This document shows positions 44,950-52,704 of a stretch of DNA of 64,000 bases, in pieces. The notes below the pieces were generated by a model. It ran no database searches and was not told where the DNA came from. It saw only the letters and a program-made list of their open reading frames with translations. The translations under genes were made by a program, and so were the position numbers. Origin of the DNA: UBA4416 sp040389965 (GTDB taxonomy: Bacteria; Bacteroidota; Bacteroidia; B-17B0; Aurantibacillaceae). The stretch covers positions 62,001 through 126,000 of the forward strand of contig JAZJZF010000064.1 of the NCBI GenBank assembly GCA_040389965.1. The letters are read 5' to 3'. Numbering within the stretch: position 1 is the first letter of the stretch; each line of letters opens with the position of its first letter.

Positions 44950-45724
44950 AAAAACAAATAACTTCAAACCCGAAGTAGGCATTATTTTAGGAACCGGCCT
45001 TGGCGGATTAGTAAAAGAAATAAGTGCAGAATATGTTATTCCTTACGAAGAAATTCCAAATTTTCCGGTTAGCACAGTACAGGGCCATAGCGGTAAATTA
45101 ATTTTTGGAGAACTAGGTGGAAAAAAAGTAATGGCTATGCAAGGCCGTTTTCATTTTTATGAAGGTTATAACATGCACGAGATCACATTCCCTGTAAGGG
45201 TTATGAAAGCTCTCGGAGTACACTCTTTAGTTGTATCTAACGCCAGCGGAGGCATGAACCCAACGTTTGAGATTGGCGAGATTATGATCATAAACGATCA
45301 GATAAACCTTTTCCCTACAAATCCTTTAATAGGCAAAAATATTCCGGAACTGGGGCCACGCTTTTTAGATATGAGCGAGCCTTACGATAAAAAATTAATT
45401 GCAAAAGCATTAGAAATAGCCAAAGCAAATAACATTAAAGTAAGCCAGGGAAGTTACGCAGGCTTAACAGGGCCTTGCTTTGAAACACCTGCCGAATACA
45501 GATACATTGCCCGTATTGGCGCCGATACAGTTGGTATGAGTACCGTACCTGAAGTTATTGTTGCCCGTCATGGTGGCATGCGCGTATTTGGAGTAAGTAT
45601 TGTAACAGACTTAGGTGTAGAAGGAAAAATAGTAGAAGTCACTCACGAAGAAGTTCAGCACATTGCAGCAGCAGCAGAACCTAAAATGAGTTTGATCGTT
45701 AAGGAAGTCATCCGCTCTATGTAG
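44909..45724 (+). CDS. Purine nucleoside phosphorylase
   Basis: 271 residues, the trimeric low-molecular-mass type. GIILGTGLGGLV carries the phosphate-binding glycine loop, VQGHSGKLIFGEL the catalytic histidine region, GRFHFYEGY the substrate loop, and SNASGGMNP and TVGMSTVPEVIVARHGGMRV the purine site. It splits inosine and guanosine with phosphate in nucleoside salvage. The start overlaps lpxK by 41 bases, an unusually long overlap for unrelated functions, and the downstream neighbour is a peptidase. The annotation start could be later, but the opening LEQINFTTKSIREKTN fits homologues. Confidence 0.94.
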   Translation: MLEQINFTTKSIREKTNNFKPEVGIILGTGLGGLVKEISAEYVIPYEEIPNFPVSTVQGHSGKLIFGELGGKKVMAMQGRFHFYEGYNMHEITFPVRVMKALGVHSLVVSNASGGMNPTFEIGEIMIINDQINLFPTNPLIGKNIPELGPRFLDMSEPYDKKLIAKALEIAKANNIKVSQGSYAGLTGPCFETPAEYRYIARIGADTVGMSTVPEVIVARHGGMRVFGVSIVTDLGVEGKIVEVTHEEVQHIAAAAEPKMSLIVKEVIRSM

Positions 45725-45785
45725 AAACAAGATATAAGAATTAGAGAGGTGAGATATTAAATAACAATCACTCTATAAAATAGTC

Positions 45786-45806
45786 ATGCTGAACCTGATT
45801 CAGCAT
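45786..45806. repeat. Short intergenic palindrome of the ATGCTGAA type
   Basis: ATGCTGAA, loop CCTGA, TTCAGCAT: a perfect 8-bp stem. The surrounding phrase GTCATGCTGAACCTGATTC is widespread between genes in Bacteroidota genomes in my experience of the group, so it is probably a small repeat. No protein is encoded between 45725 and 45919. Confidence 0.6.
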
Positions 45807-45919
45807 CTCCAAAATTTTAAAGACCGGTCTTATATCTATGAATTCTTATCTACTACACTAACAAATGTCTCTTTGCACTTGCCTGTCGACAAACAGGATT
45901 AAATAAATAAAAAACACCC

Positions 45920-48070
45920 ATGAAAAAAATAGTATTCTCATTCATTCTTATTACCTCCTTAATAGCTAAAGCCGATGAAGGCATGTGGTTACCACAGCTT
46001 TTAAATGCTATGAATATTAAAGACATGAAAAAGAACGGTTTAAAATTGACTGCTGAGCAAATTTACAGCGTTAATAAATCGAGTCTTAAAGATGCCATTG
46101 TTCAGTTTGGTGGTGGTTGTACTGCAGAAATTGTTTCAAACCAGGGTCTAATCCTTACCAACCACCATTGTGGTTATTCAGCAATTGCCTTTCACAGTAC
46201 GGTTGAAAAAGATTATTTAACCAAAGGCTTTTGGGCCATGAATAAGAATGAGGAAATATACACACCTAACCTAACAGCTACTATTATAAACCGCATTGAA
46301 GATGTAACAGCAAAAGTTTTAAAAGGTGTAACTGCCAATAGCACCGAAGCTAAAACAGATTCTATTACAAAAGCAAATATTAAACAAATAGAAAAAGACG
46401 CTATTACCGGTACACACTACGAATCATTTGTGCGTCCTTTCTTTTATGGCAACGAATATTATTTATTTGTTGTAGAAACCTTTAAAGATATTCGTATGGT
46501 TGGCGCACCACCTTCTGCCATTGGTAAATTTGGAGGAGAAACAGATAACTGGATGTGGCCACGCCATAACGCCGATTTTTCGGTGTTCCGGATTTATACT
46601 AATAAAGATAACAAACCGGCAGAGTACAGTCAGGATAATGTTCCTTACGTACCTAAACATGTTATTCCTATTTCATTAAAAGGATATAACGAAGGAGATT
46701 TCACCATGGTATATGGCTTCCCGGGAAGAACACAGGAATACCTGTCGAGTTATGCAGTAGATATGATCATGAATGAAAGCGATCCTTTAAAAGTATCACT
46801 TCGCGAAAAACGCTTAAACATTATGAGTGTTGATATGCGCCAAAGTGATGCCGTACGTATTGCTTATGCCAGCAAATATGCCGGCATTGCCAACTATTAT
46901 AAAAAATGGATGGGCGAAATGAACGGGCTTAAAAAGTATGATGCCGTTACTAAAAAACAATTATTCGAAAAACAGTTTACAGATGCCATAAGTGCCGATC
47001 CTGCTGAAAAAGAAAAATATGGTAACCTCTTTAATCAGTTTCAGAAAGTATATACCGAATATAAAGTCCTTAACAAGCAGGTTGATTATTACAGCGAGTG
47101 CTTAATGGCGATTGAAGCCTTTAATTATGCAAGAGGTTACGTTAATTTAATAGGCGAACTTAAAAAGAAACAAAAAGGCTTAACCAATACATTCGACGGA
47201 AGCTTACTTGAATATAAAAAGCTGGGATTTTATAAAGGATACAACCAGCCAACCGATATTAAAATATGCCAGGCCATGCTGCAGGAATACATTAAAGGTG
47301 TTGGCACAGGGAACAGACCACCGGTACTTGATTCATTTATCGTTGCCAATAATAATGATGCCAAAAAAATGACTGACTTCCTGTTCTCTAACACAAGTTT
47401 TGTAGACAAAACCAAAACAGAAGCCATGCTGAACGATCTTGAAAAATATCCTAATCTGTATGAAAGAGATCCTGTATATTATATCACAAGCGCCATTATG
47501 AAATATTACGCCGGGTCTGTTTTTCCTCAGTTTCAGTACGACGAAAGAGAAATTAATGAACTGGAAAAACTTTACATTAAAGGCCAGCAGGAAGTGATCA
47601 AAGACAAAAAATTCTACCCTGATGCGAACTCTACCCTGCGTGTAGCTTATGGCAAGGTAAACAGCTATAAACCTAAAGACGGCGTTGAATACAATTACTA
47701 TACTACCCTCGACGGCATTATGCAAAAATACATTCCGGGAGATGAAGAGTTTGATGTTCCTGAGAAACTAAGAGACCTTTACGCTAAAAAAGACTTTGGC
47801 CCATACGCTAACAAAGATGGTAAAATGCAGGTATGCTTTACCGCCAGCAACCACACAACCGGTGGTAATAGTGGTAGCCCGGTGTTTAATGCCAAAGGCG
47901 AATTAATAGGCACTAACTTCGACCGTAACTGGGAAGGTACTATGAGCGATATTATGTACAACCCTAACCAATGCCGCAACATTACCTTAGATGTACGCTA
48001 TACATTATTTGTGATTGATAAATTTGCAGGAGCGGGGTATTTATTGAATGAGATGAAATTGGTGAAGTAA
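45920..48070 (+). CDS. S46 dipeptidyl-peptidase, DPP11-like (Asp/Glu-specific)
   Basis: 716 residues with a signal peptide (MKKIVFSFILITSLIAKA). Chymotrypsin-like fold with helical insert. His83 in TNHHCGY and Ser651 in GGNSGSPV are catalytic. The residue 18 positions after the serine is Arg669 (NFDRNWEG); in the P. gingivalis enzymes this place is Arg in DPP11 and Gly in DPP7, and it gives DPP11 its preference for acidic residues at P1. So this is probably DPP11-type and releases dipeptides from extracytoplasmic peptides with Asp or Glu in second position. The next gene starts five bases later. Confidence 0.93.
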   Translation: MKKIVFSFILITSLIAKADEGMWLPQLLNAMNIKDMKKNGLKLTAEQIYSVNKSSLKDAIVQFGGGCTAEIVSNQGLILTNHHCGYSAIAFHSTVEKDYLTKGFWAMNKNEEIYTPNLTATIINRIEDVTAKVLKGVTANSTEAKTDSITKANIKQIEKDAITGTHYESFVRPFFYGNEYYLFVVETFKDIRMVGAPPSAIGKFGGETDNWMWPRHNADFSVFRIYTNKDNKPAEYSQDNVPYVPKHVIPISLKGYNEGDFTMVYGFPGRTQEYLSSYAVDMIMNESDPLKVSLREKRLNIMSVDMRQSDAVRIAYASKYAGIANYYKKWMGEMNGLKKYDAVTKKQLFEKQFTDAISADPAEKEKYGNLFNQFQKVYTEYKVLNKQVDYYSECLMAIEAFNYARGYVNLIGELKKKQKGLTNTFDGSLLEYKKLGFYKGYNQPTDIKICQAMLQEYIKGVGTGNRPPVLDSFIVANNNDAKKMTDFLFSNTSFVDKTKTEAMLNDLEKYPNLYERDPVYYITSAIMKYYAGSVFPQFQYDEREINELEKLYIKGQQEVIKDKKFYPDANSTLRVAYGKVNSYKPKDGVEYNYYTTLDGIMQKYIPGDEEFDVPEKLRDLYAKKDFGPYANKDGKMQVCFTASNHTTGGNSGSPVFNAKGELIGTNFDRNWEGTMSDIMYNPNQCRNITLDVRYTLFVIDKFAGAGYLLNEMKLVK

Positions 48071-48075
48071 GATTT

Positions 48076-48408
48076 ATGCCTGATGCAGAAGAACTTCTTT
48101 TATTAAAAAGACTTCAATATATAAATGTAAAAGATAAGGGCTATAAAAAGCCCTTATTTCTTTTAATCATTAGCCTTTTTACTTTTGTTGTACTTTGTAT
48201 CGCGAACCTTAATATTTATAGTTTCTTTGCGCTCCTAACAGGTATTCTGGGAGCACCTGTTTATTATATCATCAAGGCACGTTATTGTGACTCATGTAAC
48301 CAAAAAATGAATCGTTTCTCTCACGAGACTGAAATTTACTTTTGTTGTGATTCCTGCCAAACAAAATTTAAATCCATTATAGGCATGGACAACGGCTCAA
48401 GTGATTGA
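48076..48408 (+). CDS. Small membrane protein with paired CxxC motifs
   Basis: 110 residues: a charged N-terminus, two hydrophobic helices (about residues 25-43 and 46-64), then a cysteine-rich tail with YCDSCNQKM and CCDSCQTKF. The two CxxC pairs are spaced as in a small zinc-ribbon. No family recognised. The gene starts five bases after the S46 peptidase stop, so it would be read from that transcript. A strong hairpin with a T-run lies inside its first 80 bases, which raises the possibility that it is only partly transcribed from the peptidase promoter. Confidence 0.6.
   Translation: MPDAEELLLLKRLQYINVKDKGYKKPLFLLIISLFTFVVLCIANLNIYSFFALLTGILGAPVYYIIKARYCDSCNQKMNRFSHETEIYFCCDSCQTKFKSIIGMDNGSSD
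48134..48163 (+). terminator. Terminator-like hairpin inside the small gene at 48076
   Basis: ATAAGGGCT (48134-48142) pairs perfectly with AGCCCTTAT (48149-48157) and is followed by TTTCTTTTAA. It would be a normal intrinsic terminator of the S46 peptidase gene if the ORF at 48076 were not there. Confidence 0.5.
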
Positions 48409-48448
48409 GTAATTACGTTGACGTATGTAGAATCCTATATTTTTATAC

Positions 48449-48670
48449 TTACTTCTTCGGCGGCAAAGCAAAAGCTACCGCTTCATGTTCGAAATGTCCG
48501 TTATGGGAACCATCACAAAAAGGTTTGTTTTTAGAAAGTCCGCAACGGCATAAAGACACTACTTCTCTTCCTCCTAAATCATAAGCGTTACCATTCTTAT
48601 CTACAATTTCAAAATCGCCTTCCAGGCGAACAGAACCATTATTATTAATTGTGATCTTTGTTTTTGACAT
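48449..48670 (-). CDS. CDGSH-type iron-sulfur protein
   Basis: 73 residues. The motif CRCGLSKNKPFCDGSH gives three cysteines and one histidine that bind a [2Fe-2S] cluster, as in mitoNEET-like proteins. The preceding strands (ITINNNGSVRLEGDFEIVDKNG) form the small beta cap. Bacterial single-domain members have uncertain roles in redox or iron-sulfur handling. It converges on the small membrane protein gene. Confidence 0.93.
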   Translation of the reverse strand: MSKTKITINNNGSVRLEGDFEIVDKNGNAYDLGGREVVSLCRCGLSKNKPFCDGSHNGHFEHEAVAFALPPKK

Positions 48671-48845
48671 ATCTTTTTTATTTTTCTAAAAGTACCTATT
48701 CTTATCCCATAACATGACACGCTTCCTCTATTTATAAAGATTCTAAGTTAAGTTTACTACTCCTGACAGAGGTATTAAAACGATGAACCAATTTTTGCAA
48801 AAAAACATTTACATTTAATAACACGAATTGTATATACCCGTTTTC

Positions 48846-50291
48846 ATGAAAACTAACAACGCCTCAGAAACCTTTATTGAAGAGCAGTGTACATGGATAG
48901 ACTGGAAAGAAGAAATTGATGACGCCGTTTTTTCTCTAAAGGAAAAGTTTCCGCACTATCTTTCTGTATTTGAAGATCCAAATTTTGTGACGCTTATTGA
49001 AAATTATAACGCCGAAATGCCGGAGGATTATGTACCTGCCCTGGGACAGGAGTTAAGTTGTCACAACATTGTATTGTACGAAATAGAAGAAGACAGTGAC
49101 CGGTACTGCCTTTACATGCATGCGAAAGATAGCTCGGAAGAATTTGAAAAAACAGCAAAATCACAAAAAATAAAACTCATCCGGTATTTGCAAACACGCA
49201 AAAAATGGGGCGACCCTGCCAAACGTATTAGCCTGGCCGGCCAGATTCCTTTTGAAAAATATGCTGTTAAAGGAGGGATTGATCTGAGCTTTCCGTTTTC
49301 CCTCACAAAAGGCAAATGGATTGATATAGGCATGGATGAGCGTGGGAATGGCTTATATATAGGGGCGCATTACTCGTTTGTTGATCTCAGACAATGGAAA
49401 CCCATGGAGCATCACTTTGTATTGGAATACAGCCCAAGTGGCATTCATTATTATGATTATTCGGAAACACATCAGTTATGTTGCGCGGTGTTTAATGATA
49501 TCCGGATCGATGAAACTAACACACGCCATATTAAGAACCACATCAGAATAAGTGCAACACCTTATGATTTAACCAGCTGGGAAGAGGTAAGCTGCGATGA
49601 GGAAATAGACACTTTAAGCAAACCGTTCTGGGTTGGAGAACATGTGATCCTTTGTTATAAAAATAAGATCTGGGCTATTCCCCATGCGGCTAAAGGAGCG
49701 CGGATCTGCAGGCTGATAAAACAAACACCTTTGCAATTGAAAGATTATTATCCATCACGGATCCATATGCCTCATGGAGAAACTTACCTCTCTGTTAATT
49801 CGGTCCTCTTTAAGGTCGCTCACAATCCACAAAACACCATTGTGTTGGAAGAGATAATGAGGATACAGGACCCTATTCACCAGGGTGCCGTTTCTTTTGA
49901 AGAAGGCCGGATCATTTATGTGAGTGGTGGCAAATTGATAGAACTCGATCTAAAGCTGAAAAAAGTAATCCGCACTTTAAACCTAACACGTATGGACAGA
50001 GGTGCCACGATCAAAAAATACAATCACGAATGGCTTGTCATCTATCGTTGGGGCTACACCAATAAAGAACTGGACATTGCCCAATTCTGGCATTACAAAA
50101 CCAATACCTGGTTGAAACTGTCTTTAGGAAATTTAGGAAAATATGGTGTTCGTAATATACTGATGCATCCCGATGGTTATGCCTTAATCGAATCCGATGA
50201 ATGTATTTTAAAAGTGGACCGTTTATTAGAAACTTTGCAAGCCAATAAAAAGAATCATCTTATGTCTCCCGAATGGGATCAACAGGAATAA
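48846..50291 (+). CDS. Large protein of unknown family, possible propeller
   Basis: 481 residues from the ATG at 48846; a TTG at 48828 would add six. No signal peptide or membrane helix. An acidic N-terminal region (IDDAVFSLKEKFP) is followed by strand-rich segments such as DIGMDERGNGLYIGAHYSFVDLRQW, VILCYKNKIWAIPHA, RIIYVSGGKLIELDLKLKKVIRTL and YGVRNILMHPDGYALIE, which read like blades of a beta-propeller. I do not recognise a named family. It converges on the gene at 50358, with a terminator between them. Confidence 0.7.
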   Translation: MKTNNASETFIEEQCTWIDWKEEIDDAVFSLKEKFPHYLSVFEDPNFVTLIENYNAEMPEDYVPALGQELSCHNIVLYEIEEDSDRYCLYMHAKDSSEEFEKTAKSQKIKLIRYLQTRKKWGDPAKRISLAGQIPFEKYAVKGGIDLSFPFSLTKGKWIDIGMDERGNGLYIGAHYSFVDLRQWKPMEHHFVLEYSPSGIHYYDYSETHQLCCAVFNDIRIDETNTRHIKNHIRISATPYDLTSWEEVSCDEEIDTLSKPFWVGEHVILCYKNKIWAIPHAAKGARICRLIKQTPLQLKDYYPSRIHMPHGETYLSVNSVLFKVAHNPQNTIVLEEIMRIQDPIHQGAVSFEEGRIIYVSGGKLIELDLKLKKVIRTLNLTRMDRGATIKKYNHEWLVIYRWGYTNKELDIAQFWHYKTNTWLKLSLGNLGKYGVRNILMHPDGYALIESDECILKVDRLLETLQANKKNHLMSPEWDQQE

Positions 50292-50300
50292 AAAATCATA

Positions 50301-50330
50301 AAAAAAGCCTCTGCAAATTCAGCAAAGGCT
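50301..50330 (-). terminator. Intrinsic terminator for the gene at 50358
   Basis: AGCCTCTGC / GCAAAGGCT stem (50306-50314 with 50322-50330) with mismatches at the middle pairs. Read on the minus strand it ends in seven Ts. It may also act weakly for the plus-strand gene ending at 50291. Confidence 0.65.
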
Positions 50331-50357
50331 CTCTATATTTTAATCTGTTTAAAAAAA

Positions 50358-51053
50358 TTAATTCGCTACGTTATACAGATCAATCACTTTATCATAAAGC
50401 TTATCTCTGCGGTTCTTTAAAATTTTATTTGTAATAGGCAGTGCAAGCATGCCCACAAAACTGGTAGCCAAATTGGTAATAGAGCCTCCTCCAATACCGG
50501 GGCCATGTTTCGAATCATGCACCGCAGCCGATAAGGTAGAAATAGTAGCTACTCCTCCAGCAATAGTGCTTGGGATAGAGGTAATACCAATAATTTTTTG
50601 AATGGTTTTGGTAGTTTTAGCGACTTTAAAGGAAATCTTTACAGCCGGATTAGTTGATTTGGCTAACAAGCGGTCAACATCTTTCCTGCCGATCTTCTGA
50701 CCATTAAGCGTATACTTTCCGTTCATAAACTCAATGCGGTTTTTACCGCTGGTATTTTCAATACCTGTAGCTTTAGGCGCATTTACCGAGTTAATCGCAG
50801 CTTCCTTATTATTGAAAACCTGCTTTTGTCCATTACTGAACCTCACATATACAATATCCGTTTTAAAGTCTACGAAATTGGCCCCTTCCTGGTTATCCCA
50901 TTTTTTATAGGTTAAGGCATTAGTACCAACCTCTGTTATTTTTGCGACAATTACATCGCCGTTGGTTTTCACAATAGTGTCCTGGGCTTTTAAACCGGAA
51001 ACACACAAAATACTGCTCGTTAAAATCAAAAAAGAATGTAAATGTTTTTTCAT
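50358..51053 (-). CDS. Secreted protein of unknown function, Bacteroidota type
   Basis: 231 residues with a signal peptide (ending VSGLKAQ). The mature start, DTIVKTNGDVIVAKITEVG, then ALTYKKWDNQEGANFVDFKTDIVYVRFSNGQ, is a common Bacteroidota envelope module that resembles a small beta-barrel-like domain. It continues to GKYTLNGQKIGRKDVDRLLA, a mid-protein charged helix, and a C-terminal glycine-rich hydrophobic stretch (STIAGGVATISTLSAAV, GMLALPITNKIL) that could be membrane-inserting. No named function. A good terminator follows. Confidence 0.72.
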   Translation of the reverse strand: MKKHLHSFLILTSSILCVSGLKAQDTIVKTNGDVIVAKITEVGTNALTYKKWDNQEGANFVDFKTDIVYVRFSNGQKQVFNNKEAAINSVNAPKATGIENTSGKNRIEFMNGKYTLNGQKIGRKDVDRLLAKSTNPAVKISFKVAKTTKTIQKIIGITSIPSTIAGGVATISTLSAAVHDSKHGPGIGGGSITNLATSFVGMLALPITNKILKNRRDKLYDKVIDLYNVAN

Positions 51054-51214
51054 AGAAGGGGGTTTAGGTTTTTTCGAAAAATACTCAAAAAATGATCCAA
51101 AAAAAATCCAATCGACACATTTAACATATTAAACTGTATTTTCTCATGACAAACATCTGAAATTCAAAGATTTCAAATTTGAACACAGGCCGTTTATATC
51201 CGTAAAAAATACCT

Positions 51215-51222
51215 TATCTTTG
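51215..51222 (+). promoter_or_regulatory. -7 promoter element directly before mtaB
   Basis: TATCTTTG fits TAnnTTTG and ends five bases before the ATG at 51228. The mRNA would have almost no leader. No TTG at the usual spacing; one lies 33 bases upstream at 51179-51181. Confidence 0.5.
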
Positions 51223-51227
51223 CGCCC

Positions 51228-52571
51228 ATGTCATTTGCAGGTAAAACCGTATCATTTCACACGCTGGGTTGCAAGCTCAATTTTTCAGAAACCTCTACCA
51301 TTGCACGTTTAATGCAGGAAAAAGGCTTTCAGAAAATTGCGTTCGACCAGGGCGCCGATGTATGCGTTATTAATACCTGCTCTGTTACTGAAAATGCAGA
51401 TAAAGAGTGTAAACAGATTGTGAGATCGGCGCTTTCAAAAAACCCAGATACTTTTATTGCTGTAGTAGGCTGCTATGCTCAGCTTAAACCCGACGAGATC
51501 TCTAATATTGAAGGCGTGGATGTTGTACTGGGCGCTTCCGAAAAATTTAAACTGCTCAACTACATTAACTTTTCGGGCAAAAACACACATACCGAAATCC
51601 ATAACTGCGAAATATCAGAGGTTAACACGTTTGTTGATTCGTTTTCGGTGGGTGACAGAACCCGTTCCTTTTTAAAAGTACAGGATGGCTGCGATTACAG
51701 TTGTACCTTTTGTACCATTCCTTTAGCACGTGGTAAAAGCCGCAGCGATACCATTGAGAATGCCATTAATAATGCCAAACGCATTGCCGAAAGCGGTGTT
51801 AAAGAAATTGTATTAACGGGTGTAAACCTGGGCGATTTTGGCTATGGCGTAGATATTGACAAAGAAACTAAAAAACGTAAAGAATATACATTTCTCGATT
51901 TGATCAAAGAACTGGATAAGGTGGAAGGCATTGAACGTATTCGTATTTCATCCATTGAACCCAATTTATTAAAAGATGAAGTGATCGAATTTGTAGCACA
52001 ATCAAAACGTTTCGTTCCTCATTTTCATATTCCTTTACAAAGTGGAAACAATGAGGTTTTAGGAAACATGAAACGCCGCTACAAACGCGAATTGTACCAG
52101 GACCGTGTTGCTAAAATAAAATCCCTGATGCCCGATTGCTGCATTGGTGTAGATGTGATTGTTGGTTTTCCGGGCGAAACAATTGAGCATTTTACAGATA
52201 CTTATAACTTTATTAATTCGCTGGATATATCTTACCTGCACGTATTTACTTACAGCGAACGTGATAATACAGAAGCTATACACATGGGTGGTGTAGTGGA
52301 ATACAGCGAGCGTAAACGACGCAATAAAATGCTCCGCATTCTTTCTGCAAAAAAATTAAGACAGTTTTACGAACAGCATTTAAATAAAGAATTTACCGTT
52401 TTATTTGAACATGAAAATAAGAGCGGAAAAATGCATGGCTTTACCCAAAACTATATTAAAATAGAACATCCCTTTGATGAATCTCTTGTAAACAAATCGG
52501 TTAGCATCCAAACTCTGGCTATTAATGAAGAAGGATTTGTGAGCGCAGAACAGATATCTGTACCGGCTTAA
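51228..52571 (+). CDS. mtaB: tRNA t6A37 methylthiotransferase MtaB
   Basis: 447 residues. Radical SAM enzyme that adds a methylthio group to N6-threonylcarbamoyladenosine at tRNA position 37, improving decoding of ANN codons. The N-terminal UPF0004 domain has the three cluster cysteines in HTLGCKLN, NTCSVTENAD and VGCYAQ; the radical SAM site is CDYSCTFCTIPLARG; and the C-terminal TRAM domain contains VSIQTLAINEEGFVSAEQ. The length and the ARG-containing motif favour MtaB over MiaB. It stands alone with its own short promoter. Confidence 0.94.
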   Translation: MSFAGKTVSFHTLGCKLNFSETSTIARLMQEKGFQKIAFDQGADVCVINTCSVTENADKECKQIVRSALSKNPDTFIAVVGCYAQLKPDEISNIEGVDVVLGASEKFKLLNYINFSGKNTHTEIHNCEISEVNTFVDSFSVGDRTRSFLKVQDGCDYSCTFCTIPLARGKSRSDTIENAINNAKRIAESGVKEIVLTGVNLGDFGYGVDIDKETKKRKEYTFLDLIKELDKVEGIERIRISSIEPNLLKDEVIEFVAQSKRFVPHFHIPLQSGNNEVLGNMKRRYKRELYQDRVAKIKSLMPDCCIGVDVIVGFPGETIEHFTDTYNFINSLDISYLHVFTYSERDNTEAIHMGGVVEYSERKRRNKMLRILSAKKLRQFYEQHLNKEFTVLFEHENKSGKMHGFTQNYIKIEHPFDESLVNKSVSIQTLAINEEGFVSAEQISVPA

Positions 52572-52704
52572 TAAATAAGTGCAGGCAATGAACTCATATC
52601 TGAACTTGCAGCATCTGTTTATAGTATGTATCTTGGATACATGAAAACCCCGGTTCATAGATCTTCAAATCAAAAAGCTTCCCTGTTTTTAAATCACTTA
52701 TTTT

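Noticed and set aside
52640..52660. ATGTATC TTG GATACAT palindrome before the TPR kinase gene
   Set aside because: 7-bp palindrome with no partner site; likely chance in AT-rich sequence.
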